This document shows positions 36,630-47,063 of a stretch of 64,000 bases of DNA, one piece after another. Position 1 is the first letter of the stretch. Each line of letters starts with the position of its first letter. The translations under genes and the position numbers were made by a program. Source of the DNA: Chrysogorgia sp. JL179-B06 (lineage: Eukaryota; Cnidaria; Anthozoa; Scleralcyonacea; Chrysogorgiidae). The notes beneath the pieces were generated by a model. The model worked only from the letters and a program-made list of their open reading frames with translations. It ran no database searches and had not been told where the DNA came from. The stretch spans positions 598,501 to 662,500 of the forward strand of contig JAYKKM010000496.1 in assembly GCA_035772405.1 (NCBI GenBank). The letters are read 5' to 3'.

Positions 36630-37335
36630 AAACATATTAAGTATTTAATGTGTCTATTTTTTATATATATTTATAATCTTTGGCACTTTCTGATAGAAAT
36701 TGCTTCATATTATCATCAACTAAAGTTTCATCTTGATGTCTTTTTCACCTGTTAAAGTAGGTACAGATACTTACCTACCTGTATTCACAAGAAGTGGCAT
36801 CAACCCAAGGACTTGCAAAGGCTTTGGACAGTGATTCAACAAGTTTGAGAATTGAGTGAACTTTTTCTTTCTACAGGTTTGCTTAAAGTTCAAAGTAAAT
36901 TCTCTTTGTATTTCACTGTTGAATCACTGTGAATGTCTTTGCATCTCCCTGGATTGATGTCACTTCCTGTGGATAGTGAACCAACTTTAGCAGGAGAAAA
37001 AAGACATCGAGATGAAACTTTAGCTGATAATAATATTGAGCAATTTCTATCAGAAAGTGCCAAAGATTTTAGATATATAAAAATATGAAACATGAGATAT
37101 GAAATTTAATGGTAAATAGTATTAAAAAATAGTACTGTAAATACTTAAGTTGCAGCCAGGATTGTACATGTCAAAAATATTTATTGTGTTGACTAACTTA
37201 AATAGTGCTCATTTACAAGACATCATAATAGATATCAGCTTTGCATGTCTCAATACAGACAGTGTTGTGACAAGGTTTTCTAAACAGTTTATACATTTTT
37301 ACATTATTGACATAATGACTTTCTATACAAAATAT
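36630..37335. other. Convergent intergenic region COQ4 / ATAT1, mostly one long palindrome
   Basis: The 3' ends of two convergent genes lie here. The stretch is dominated by the palindromic element at 36655-37085; the remainder is AT-rich without recognised features. Confidence 0.65.
36655..37085. mobile_element. Palindromic element of about 430 bp
   Basis: The arms match over about 200 bp. The left arm has CTTTGGCACTTTCTGATAGA, TTTCATCTTGATGTCTTTTT and GCATCAACCCAAGGACTTGC. The right arm has their complements in reverse order, ending near 37085. A transcript running through it from COQ4 or ATAT1 would form a long hairpin. Confidence 0.85.
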
Positions 37336-40300
37336 TTAAAATGGAAATCTCCTGTCACATTTTTCTGGCGGTTGCGGCAAAGTTTTTTGACTCTCTGATG
37401 AAGAAATACCAAAAATATTCCAAGATGTGCTGTGCGATGAAGAGTTGGGAGTTTTTTGATTGTTCAAAACAGATGACAAAGTGTAGCTGCCAGCTGAAGT
37501 GAGAGTATTCAAGTTCTGTTTGGTACTTGTGTTTGTGTTTAATAGATTCTGTTGGAAAGTATTTGGTCTTTTATAAGATGACTGTGGAAGTGATTGTTGC
37601 TTGGCGATAGAGCTGAAAGAGAAATGAGATTTGATTTTGAAAGAAAGTTAAAAGCATTTTTTCAAGGAGGAAAGGCATTTTAGTTTGTGCAAGTGATTAG
37701 TTATAGTTACATTTATAGTATAAGCCAGAATACTGTCAGGGAGAACATAAATTAGTATGTATGTTAATTGCTACCTTTGATTTGCAAAAGTGTACCCAAT
37801 TGCCAGAGGATTATCTTGGGAGCTTGCATGCAGTGATTTTATTGTTCCTGCTGATACAGCATTTCGATTACTCCATGTTTGGTTGTTCCTTGAGTTGGTC
37901 CTTCGCACCATGTCTGCCGAACCATGTCTACTGTAGAGACTAGCTTGAGCTAACAAACCCCTTTGAGAGTTGGCAGAAGATTCTCTAAAATAAAAACAAC
38001 ACTTGTGAGGCAAAAACCCAGGAAGATGAGAGTTTGAACAATTGAGGCAGGTCTTCTTCAAGTGAATGCAAAATGTGGTCTAAGTGCAGTGTTCTTTACC
38101 TGGATCCTACATTGTCTGTAGTTCTCGCACTTCCAATTGATATTTCCCGTGAGGATGGATTGACTAAGGGAGGAAGACTGGTCTTTGTGATTTCATCACT
38201 GTCCACGTCCATTGCTTGATCTTTTGAAGAACTTCGTCTTGAGCTTAGTCTTCGACTACGAGGTTGCGAAGATGGTGGTGGGTGATCCTGATTGTTAGCT
38301 GGAATTCAAATAATCATTAATAGTTCACGAAGAAAAAAGGAGTAACTAATCCAATAGCCACTTCCCAAAGTTGCTTCACTATCCAACAATGACTCCAAGA
38401 CAAGGTTGGTAATGAGATTGTAATACATTTACTACCATTGTTACCACTATCGAAATTATTTTTTATTTTATATAAATATTCTCGGACCTGAGTTTCTTCG
38501 ATATGGATGAACAGGAGGGCGATTTGGTAGATTTCCTGATGTCGCTCTTTGACTTCTTCTTGGAACATAACCAACAACTTAGAAAATAATAAAGCATAAA
38601 CAGGTACTTTTACTTCTCAAGAATTCTGGTCAACAAACTTGTGGTTACAAAAAATTACTGCATATAACATGCTCTTGTGTCACATATATAGGCATGTGTA
38701 CTGTGTAGAACGCAAATCAAAAGGTTAGTGTACTGCCAAAATAGTGTGTAGGGTCTGACATATGAAGCCAAAGCCCTTTGAAACGTTAGACCACCTACAG
38801 CACACATTACACCAGTGATGGATTTACAGGAGGGTGTGCACCCCCTTGGCCAATGGGGTTGCAGTGAGGGTGCCAATTGCCTTGTCAAATCCAGGTATTA
38901 GGTATTCATAGATATAGGCTTGGTCCTCAACCCCTGCCATAGCTCCCTCAGGGGCCCTGCCCCGGTCACGCCTGATGTCACTTCACTAGCTCCCCCCTAC
39001 CAGATCAAGCTGGATCCATCACTGCATTACACTTTTGGCAGTACACAAACTTTTAGAGTACAGGTACTTGATTTGCTGTTTGAGTTTTATTAGTCAAATG
39101 TACAGTAAGTACGACAAACTTGAAACTTCATGGCTTAGATGAATATTGATAGACAAAATGCTTACCATTTAAATCTCTAAAGAACTGGTCAAACACTAGA
39201 AAGTTATTTGACTAGAAAACAGAACCAAATTAGACAACATTAGGTAGATATATATTTTGGCAAGTTTTGGTTAACACTACTTTTCTGTTTTTGTCTGGTC
39301 TTTATTTTTGGTTAGGTTTAAGGTTAAGATTGCAGGGTCTTCCCTTTTAGCCATCATGTTGTTGTAGCTCCCTTTTCTTATCTTCTTTCAAACAACTTTG
39401 CCTGCTGTTTGCTTTACCAATGTCATTATTTAAGTTCAAACTCTCTATCTTAGGGCATCTCCTTCGTTTACCGGACACACAATGGACACAGACTACGTCG
39501 TAGACACATCAAGGTTATTTTCTCGGGATTCAGAAGCTTTAATACAAGAACAAAAACCATAACCATAACCCAAATAAAAACTCTAGTCCTAACCCTGAAA
39601 TAAAGGAATACTAACCCTACTTTTGAACTAAATATTTCAATGATGTAATATTCTGTGTCTGGTACACAAAGTGAGAGCCTATCTTAGAGAATAAACACAC
39701 CGGTGGGAAAGTATGAAAAGTAATTTTAATAAATCTTAAACCTGTGATATAGAGTTCTGTAATCCATAGTGCTTTTTTAAGAAAGATAGAAATTTAAGTG
39801 ATGGTCGATCAATGGCAACTTGTGATGGTAGAAGGTTGTGAATCTGGCGAAAATAAAAATATACAAACTTGAGTGTGGCATTGTACATGTAATTACAGCT
39901 GTGGGACGTTTAACCATACTCATTTACCTTCAGTATGTATTCAAAGAGTTCCTTCCCACAGCCTGTTCGTTGTCTTGAATGATGCACATAGAAGTCCATA
40001 ACGCATACTGGAATTACTTCATTTTGAATGCCGTAGATATCCTGAGGCAAAATCATATTAAACAAGCGACTTTATTATTAATTGTCAATCTAGGAACTCA
40101 TTAGCCTGCGTAGCAGATGGTTGTTTGGGGGAGGGGGTTCTGCATCCCGAATATAACCCAAGCAACTCATGCAAGGGTACTTTAAAAAAAATAAAGTGTA
40201 ATAATATGGTTTCATTACCAACAAGAAAAGTTTTTTTCTTCCAACTTTGATCATTCCAATAACAGCACCACTACCTCTGAAGTAAAATAATTATTATGGA

Positions 40301-41715
40301 ATATTATAATTGAAAGCTGTAAATAGTGGTGTACTACCAAAATTATCTAGTGTGTAACTGTCCTGCTTTCTCTGGTTCAAATTACCATTTCAAACAAATT
40401 GTGCACATTGATGTATTATTTTGAAACTTTTTGAAAGCTAACAACCATGCTGACTGGAATTTTTTTTGTGAGCACTGGTGATTCCCCAACCTCGTTACGA
40501 GGTTGGTGATTCCCATGGTTGTTTGGAACTGGGCCTTCTGGTTTAATTTTTTACAACTTGGTCCTGATTTGCTCTTAAAAATATAAATATCCTAACACTA
40601 ATGTGATTTAAAACCTTGCCTAATTATCTAAAATAATATCTTCTTTTGGGGGTATCTTTTTTATCATTTTGTGATTGTTTTGACTAGATTTTTCCTCATC
40701 TTTTTACATAATTACCCATTAGCTGTTGCATCTTTTAGAATGTATAATTCATGATCAGAATGTTGAAGTTTCATTGCAGTTGTAATTATTGTGTGCAACC
40801 CTTGAGCCTATAGGAAGTTGAATACAAAATTATAAAAAAAATGTTATGACTTTGATATTTGAAGATAGCCATGATTTAGGAGATATATCTTGCCTTGGAT
40901 GATGCATTGCCCAAACTGTCAATTACTTTATCGAGTTGCTTTTGAAGTGATCTTACACTAAAGTATAAATCAAATAGATATTATTGATTTTTAATATGGC
41001 ACAATTACAGTTAAATTACCGTACACAAATACAATGAGACCTGAATATAAAGTTAACTAAAGTTTGCTAGTTTGGCAAAATTATGATAACTAAGTGATAA
41101 TACAATAACGTTGTTATAAAGCACAGTTATAGTATGGTATGAGTGATACCAATTGTTTTTCAGAAAAAGCAGGCTAGGTAGTTGGCTCTAGGAGAGAATG
41201 GGGTGCATGTCTTATGCAGGCCAAGGGGTGGCACATGTGCAAAAGAGCAATTATACAGTTTCGTATCCATTTTCTAAAGCCTTGTTCAAGAGTCGATGGC
41301 AGTTGCACATCTAATGATGAGATGTTTGACCAACTCATCCAGAGTCAATACTCCTGTCTACCAACTCTTATTGACTCCCATAGACATACAAATTTTTGTT
41401 TGGCATATTTGTCATTGGAATTTTGATGTCTATACCTACTTTCTCCATGAAAAAGCAGAGCTTTTGCTTGTTTAAACTATCCAGTACCAAGTCCAAAGTC
41501 AGTATTAAGGAGTAGCAAACTTCACAACAAAAATTATTATATTCCTACTGTATTATTGTTTATACATTAGTTTTCACTTCTTTTGTAAAGTATAAAAAAA
41601 AGAAAAAAGATGCTTTAACTTACTCTGGTGAGTTTTTTCGAAATGGACAGCGTTTACAGTCCACGAATGTGATAATACTTGGCAATACTTTGTTTACGTC
41701 GAATTCAAACTCCAT
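37336..41715 (-). CDS. ATAT1: ATAT1, alpha-tubulin N-acetyltransferase, 417 aa
   Basis: This enzyme acetylates Lys40 of alpha-tubulin inside microtubules, marking stable and ciliary microtubules. Minus-strand exons are 41715-41624, 40957-40894, 40807-40716, 40276-40219, 40041-39928, 39843-39742, 39211-39166, 38298-38100, 37984-37775 and 37612-37336; the sum is exactly 418 codons. The N-terminus MEFEFDVNKVLP, then LYILKDA, GAVIGMIKVGRKKLFLL, VCVMDFYVHHSRQRTGCGKE and IDRPSLKFLSFLKKHYGL follow the catalytic GNAT-like domain (about residues 1-190). RQRTGCGKE is the acetyl-CoA phosphate-binding loop. The remainder is a Ser/Asn-rich tail without domains. The second intron uses a GC donor (AAG|GCAAG, at 40893-40892). 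The first exon is unusually Cys-rich (DCKRCPF) for the family. Confidence 0.93.
38813..39024. mobile_element. 212-bp hAT-type MITE with 8-bp target duplication, ATAT1 intron 7
   Basis: The ends are CAGTGATGGAT and ATCCATCACTG. The direct 8-bp duplication CATTACAC flanks it at 38805-38812 and 39025-39032. The combination of CAGTG ends and an 8-bp duplication is diagnostic of hAT elements. There is no coding capacity. Confidence 0.9.
39458..39672. mobile_element. CTTTGTG-family element, reverse orientation, ATAT1 intron 6
   Basis: It runs from about TTTACCGGACACACAATGGA to GTCTGGTACACAAAG and is the near full-length reverse complement of the 10905-11118 copy, including CTAGTCCTAACCCTGAAATA. 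Confidence 0.75.
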
Positions 41716-42203
41716 TAATGCTGCTATTATACATCAGTGACATCGATCTGAAGTATTATCTGCCCAGTATTTTGCCATGTTTCTTAGCTGGATGAACAGA
41801 ACCTTGTAACATCACATATTTAAATGTTAAATAATAAATCCTGGCGGAAAACGTCAAAATCAAGAAACATTTTTGAAAAAGAACATAGTATACAACTCTT
41901 CAGACATAAACGGAAAAAATGTCGTCAATACACAAACCGCTTTTTTTCGCGCGAAACGAATGACGACATTGTGCGTCACAGACCCCGTGATTGAAATACA
42001 CAACACGGGGTCTGGCGACGGGGCTACCCTACCCCCTACTTCAATCAAAATATTGTGACGTAACGAACTGGCTATATATACACATTTCATATACAGCTTC
42101 ATTCATTTAATTAACTGTAGTTATGGATTATAATCGTTAAAAAAAACATTGTTCATATTATGTTTTGCCAAATTAATTAATTATTACATTTCTTTGGGAC
42201 TTT

Positions 42204-42717
42204 AGGCCAAATAAAAAAAATTGTGTGGTTCCGGTTACCCGACCGACCCTATAAATTTTGTGACATATTTTTGTGCCAAATGACTATTAGCCATAAAAAA
42301 GGTAGGTTTTACAGTTTTTACATAGACTTTAATTATAAAATGAGTTTTACCCTGGTAAAATCGTAAAATAAAATCACTATGTGACCTGCCACCGTCACTG
42401 GCTTTGTACCAATCGCCATTTTGCAAAATTAGTTCCCAGGCCGTCATTCTTGCACAACAATATAATGGAACAAGATGACGGCCTGTGTGCTCTCTCATCC
42501 CCGCAGAGGTTTCCGTGTTTTTACGTGAGGAACTCTTCAGCGGTTCCTCACGTAAAAACTCGAAAAACACTGAAAAAACTCACGGAAACCTCTGCAGAGG
42601 AGAGGTCTGTGTGGCAATTGATCAAAAACTTTTCTCAAAAAAAAATAAAATGCTGACCTACCTACCCTAATTTTTTTCATGATGTAACTGGAACCACATA
42701 ATTTTTTTACTTGGCCT
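42204..42717. mobile_element. 514-bp element with AGGCCAAATAAAAAAAATTG ends and internal hairpins
   Basis: The left end AGGCCAAATAAAAAAAATTG and right end AATTTTTTTACTTGGCCT are inverted, and GTGTGGTTCCGGTTACC pairs with the GTAACTGGAACCACAT on the other side. The interior has a strong hairpin, TTTTTACGTGAGGAAC / GTTCCTCACGTAAAAA (about 42515-42560), enclosed by GCAGAGGTTTCCGTG / CACGGAAACCTCTGC. It shares its ends with the 1280-1763 element. Confidence 0.8.
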
Positions 42718-42748
42718 TATCATATTTCTTATATCAAATCTATATTAA

Positions 42749-43035
42749 AGGTGCCATCATTTCTGCGCATGTGTGATATTTTAAACGTGGGGGACTCCAT
42801 ATGTCAACAAACTTTAACAGAATAGATTTGCAACAGTTCGAAAGTGAGTATTTGTCAAAGGTGGCGAAGGCAGGAGTGATATTGATAGTTTGATATAGGA
42901 ACAGAACAGCTTCTTATAACATGCTTTTTAGGTGGAAAAGCTCAAGCGTGGAAAACAAATCCGCAATACTTCATGTTCAATGTTTAAACAATGTAAACAA
43001 ACATGGACATGCACAGAACGGACTTGACGGCACTT
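42749..43035. mobile_element. TTAA-flanked MITE, second copy of the AGGTGCCGTC family
   Basis: The ends are AGGTGCCATCA and AGAACGGACTTGACGGCACTT, with TTAA at 42745-42748 and 43036-43039. The interior matches the copy at 15783-16092 (for example ACTCCATATGTCAACAAACT and GGTGGAAAAGCTCAAGC). Confidence 0.82.
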
Positions 43036-43203
43036 TTAATACCGGTACTACAGTACATACAATCTGTACTATTATCTCAGTCCATGTTTTTTAAAGAACA
43101 TGGTACTTCAGGGTGATATCAAAACACATCATTCGATTTTACACGGACAGTATATCACATGAGCATGATGAATTAAGACCAGCTGAAATCGACCAATCCT
43201 GAT

Positions 43204-46126
43204 TTATAACAGATCTGCAACTGAACCAAGATCACAATCCACCAATAGATCATAAAGAGCACCGACAGTAGTCCCTGATCTCACTTCCCAGTGGGAAAAC
43301 ACAGCCTCGGCAGGTTCTCTATTTCTACTATTAAGAAGCTTAATTTCATCATTTGTAAGACCCACTTTGGCAGCAACAATCTGCCATTCATCGTTTGCTA
43401 GTAAAACACAAAAGTCGTATCAATATCAACATGGTAATACACAACACAAGAGTCGCAAAACTAACCTGTGAGTATCTTAGTGATTTTGTAGCGATCTAAG
43501 TATGGCATGTGATTTACACGACATTCGTCCTTAAGTTTTAGAGGACCTAGAAAATGAATCGAAGAGCAAAAGGTTAAGATTATGTATAAGGTTATTTATA
43601 AAGTTTCTATTTAAATGTAATCATAAAAAATTAAAACATGCAATTATTCTCATGCATATAGTAGATTGTATCAGAGACTACCCATACCAGTACTTCCAGG
43701 AGGAAGTTTATCTCTCATCCATTTTATTATACCAGCTTGATTTTCTTCTTTAAGTTTTTTGAAAAGAATTCGCATCTTGCATGTTTTAGTCTTGTCCAGA
43801 AAATCTGCAGCACCGTTGACGTAGCAACGTTTCTCTGTTACATGTGTTGCTATATTTGACAGAACTACTACCTCCAAAGCCCCAAGTTGCTTAATAAATG
43901 AATCTTTTAATGATGTTGGGATGTTTCCAATAAACTGAATTGGTTTCTCTGTAAAAACAAGGGCATAATATACAAACTAGCTTTAATAATTTACAAAGAA
44001 ATTGGCCACTTGTGTTGTATTAATCTGTTACCATTTGCAAGTTGCATATTTTCAATGCCATCAACAACATCAAAGGCAACAGTGTTGGTTTCTTTATACT
44101 CCACTCCTGTTATTTTCTCGATTCTGGCAACCAGGTCACCATGATAACACTTTAGCAAAGCAGCGAGTAAATTCCCAATGGTAGCTTTTGGACCTTTTGC
44201 CTTGATCCAGGAATTTATTACATGATTTGTAGAGCTTCCTTCTTTCCTCTGAATAAGTTCTTCTTTTCCAGCTGGAAGTTCTAATGTTGTATATAACCTA
44301 AAACAGAACATGATTTTGGTTGTTTTACATATGCCAGCCTACCAACACATGCCACGTGTTCTTAATAAAACAATTCAGCATTTTGGTTGCATGGATGTAT
44401 TCAACAGAGTTGTACAACCAGTTGCTAAGAATCGTTTGACATTTAGTGAAGAAGATTGAGTGTAACCAAGAGGGGTAAAGAAGGGGTCGGGTTGACAAAG
44501 AGGGTAAAAACATCATTCTACTCACATTCTCCAATCATTACCAAATAATTCATCAGCTGGTGCATCTAGGTCGCACTGTATAATTTCTTTGACCTCCTCT
44601 GACAGGGCGGAGCATGGCGACGAGAGAGTCAATGAATTGGAAGATGATATAGATCTTGAATTACTTGAAGTCTTATCAGATTCTTGGTGAGAAATAAGTT
44701 CTAATGCAACACTTGGATGACTATCTAAGTAAAACAAATTAAATACATGAGAGCTAAATTATTCTAAGGTACTTTATTATTCTTGAATCATTGAATTCTT
44801 TAAAGTGCCACTACGATCAAATTTTTACCTATCGATATTTTTATGTATTTATGAAGCAGAGCTGCTAAATATTACTCGGTCGAAACCGTTTTGCGATTAG
44901 ACGATGGCAAGTATTATTTTTCTGACTCCGAATCTGGAGTTGTTATGTCTGCCATTAATCGTTCATGTTCTTGACCTGCGTAACGAAGTGACGTCAAATT
45001 CTCAACGCGAAGACTCCACATCACTAATTCTTCAAGTAAATTAAAGTCGTTTATTCAAATTCTTCATCTGAAAGGCTGAACATTTCATCTACTTCTCCAA
45101 GAAAACAAGTAACCTCGACTGAAATTCAGGCGTAGCATTGAGAATTTGACGTCACAAACAATATTACCTTTTGAAATTGCGGGCTCAATTGGAACACATT
45201 TTTACTAAATAGTGATTTCAGAGCTCAAAATACTTACTTCAAAATACCAATTTTTAGTTGTTTTTTACATCGATGATCACTTTCGACCCTGAAATACTAT
45301 TCTATGCTAAAGAAAATCTAAAAGACGGGGGTGAATTTTCATTGTAGTGGCACTTTAATGAGGTACTCCTTACAAAACCAACCTCTTAACATATTTTTCA
45401 ACTGATAACCAAATGTAGGGTGAATTTTCATCAGGCAATTATAAAAGGTTTCAAAAGCTTCAGGTCCACATTTAGGAAGTACATCCAATATCAACTTCTC
45501 CACCTGTTCATCACGGGTTCCTTGCTGCAAAAGCGTCTCAGCAATGGTTTGATGAAATACACGTTCTTTAACAAGATTTTTAACCATCTTTTCAACATCA
45601 AGATGCAATTTAAATTGTGTAACATATTTCTTTAATATGTCTTTATGCACTTTATCCATTCCCACATTATCTAACAAGAAAAATGTAAAATAATAAATTT
45701 AATAAAATAAAAAATAATTGGGGGTCTTTACCGTATTGGGGGTCTTTACCGTATTGGGGGTCTTTACCGGAGGGTAGTAATCCTTATTCCAGAAAAAAAC
45801 ATTAAATATTACATACATTTTGATATAGGTGCAGTTATACTTATTCCGGATAAGTCCGCTAAATGTTCAGCCAAATACGGCTGCACTACGTTCAGAGCTT
45901 CAACGAACTTTGAGAAAGCCTGATCCCCCTTGCGAGGAAGGATATCCATCATCTTTTCAGCTCTTTTTCGCTCGGTTGGTTCTGCATTGATAGCTTCTTC
46001 ATCTATATCTGTGAACAAATCCTTCATTTTCAGTAACACCTGGTCAGCCTGCATGTTTGCAGTGAAATCTTCATAGTTTTTGCGCAGTATTTCGCGATGT
46101 TCGTTCGACATGCCAACGGAAGCCAT
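43204..46126 (-). CDS. Dual-CARD, dual-death-domain adaptor-like protein, 532 aa
   Basis: Minus-strand exons are 46126-45817, 45670-45383, 44724-44526, 44297-44032, 43948-43688, 43546-43466 and 43397-43204; all phases agree and the sum is exactly 533 codons. Residues about 8-97 form a CARD (REILRKNYEDF, MMDILPRKGDQAFSKFVEAL). Residues about 107-195 form a second CARD (DILKKYVTQF, LILDVLPKCGPEAFETFYNCL). A Ser-rich linker follows. Residues about 258-340 form a death domain (DWRMLYTTLEL, VINSWIKAKGPKATIGNLLAAL). Residues 356-445 look like a divergent helical death fold (CKMRILFKKLKEENQAGIIK). Residues about 450-532 form a second death domain of the IRAK/MyD88 kind (DEWQIVAAKVGLTNDEI, VFSHWEVRSGTTVGALYDLL). 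There is no enzymatic, NACHT or TIR domain. I infer an intracellular scaffold joining caspase-type CARDs to death-domain receptors or adaptors. Vertebrate CRADD has only one CARD and one death domain. The precise partners are unknown. Confidence 0.85.
44804..45354. mobile_element. 551-bp TTAA-flanked MITE with AGTGCCACTAC ends, intron of the CARD gene
   Basis: The left end AGTGCCACTACGATCAAATT and right end AATTTTCATTGTAGTGGCACT are inverted. TTAA flanks both sides (44800-44803 and 45355-45358). The right end lies only 28 bp from the donor of the CARD-2 exon. The outermost bases (AGTGCC) resemble the AGGTGCC family, suggesting the same transposase type. Confidence 0.85.
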
Positions 46127-47063
46127 CCTTATTATTCTCAGTTTCTCTGAAGGTTGGTTTGTTCCATATTACCCAGCATCCCAAGCCACGCCAGTGTCAA
46201 AATACCATACTCCAAAAGGACTGTTTTATGTGGCGAGTGAGCCATAAGCCATTACTTTGTGAATAGGCAAAAATCATAACATTTCCTATTCCTGTGAGTC
46301 GTTTATCATTGAAATAGGTAAGTCATCGTCTTTTGATAACCGTGAATATAAATAAGCAAAGTTATTCTTCATATATCAATAAAATTTGTTCACCCATTAT
46401 TTTGCCTAACAGGTTTTTTATTTAGCAGTTACTGTATATCACTACTCACTACTTCCCAATAACGATAAAAATGCTAAATATTGTTTAATCATCTTCAGTT
46501 AAAGAGTAGTTAATGCTGAAATGTTTTTATTCAGTTAATAATTACAGTAAAATCCTGAGTTCTATTTTTGGTGATGATGTAATAAGGCATCCTGAAGCAT
46601 TGAATTTAGATTAACGTTGATAACGTAATGGGAAGCCCCGAAGCCCCACGCTAGACTCTGTCTGTCTGTTAGCAAAGTAGCCCAAGGCAGCAAACTAGCT
46701 TCTATCAGCAAATGACACAATCAATGGGGAAAAGTCAAAAATGTTATCCATAACAAATTTAGCATGCATCTTTAATTTTTCAATTAGTCACCATATCCTG
46801 TAGATATCTTGCCATCTGGAGAATAAATTGTATCTACATGCCTTCTAGCATATTAACTGTCCAAGTATAAATAACTAGTTTTTCTTTTCTCAATAGCTGA
46901 ATACTGTTAGCTAGTAATAGAGGAGAGCTGTTAATGATTATCATCAATATCTATTATTTTCAGCTAAAAAAGGAAAGGTTTGAATTGGTGATAATAATCA
47001 ATAAAGTGGCTTCATCACAGTAATTTTGAGCATAGGAATTCACATGTTACATGGTATATCATT
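46127..47063. promoter_or_regulatory. Divergent promoter region CARD-DD gene / PIGC
   Basis: The 937 bp between two start codons on opposite strands contain both promoters and 5' UTRs. No repeat or clear promoter element was recognised. Confidence 0.45.

Larger units (their letters stand above)
41716..43203. other. Intergenic region ATAT1 5' / CARD-DD gene 3'
   Basis: I see no gene. It contains a hairpin CAGACCCCGTG/CACGGGGTCTGG near 41979-42015, a 514-bp inverted-repeat element (42204-42717) and a TTAA-flanked MITE (42749-43035). Confidence 0.65.
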
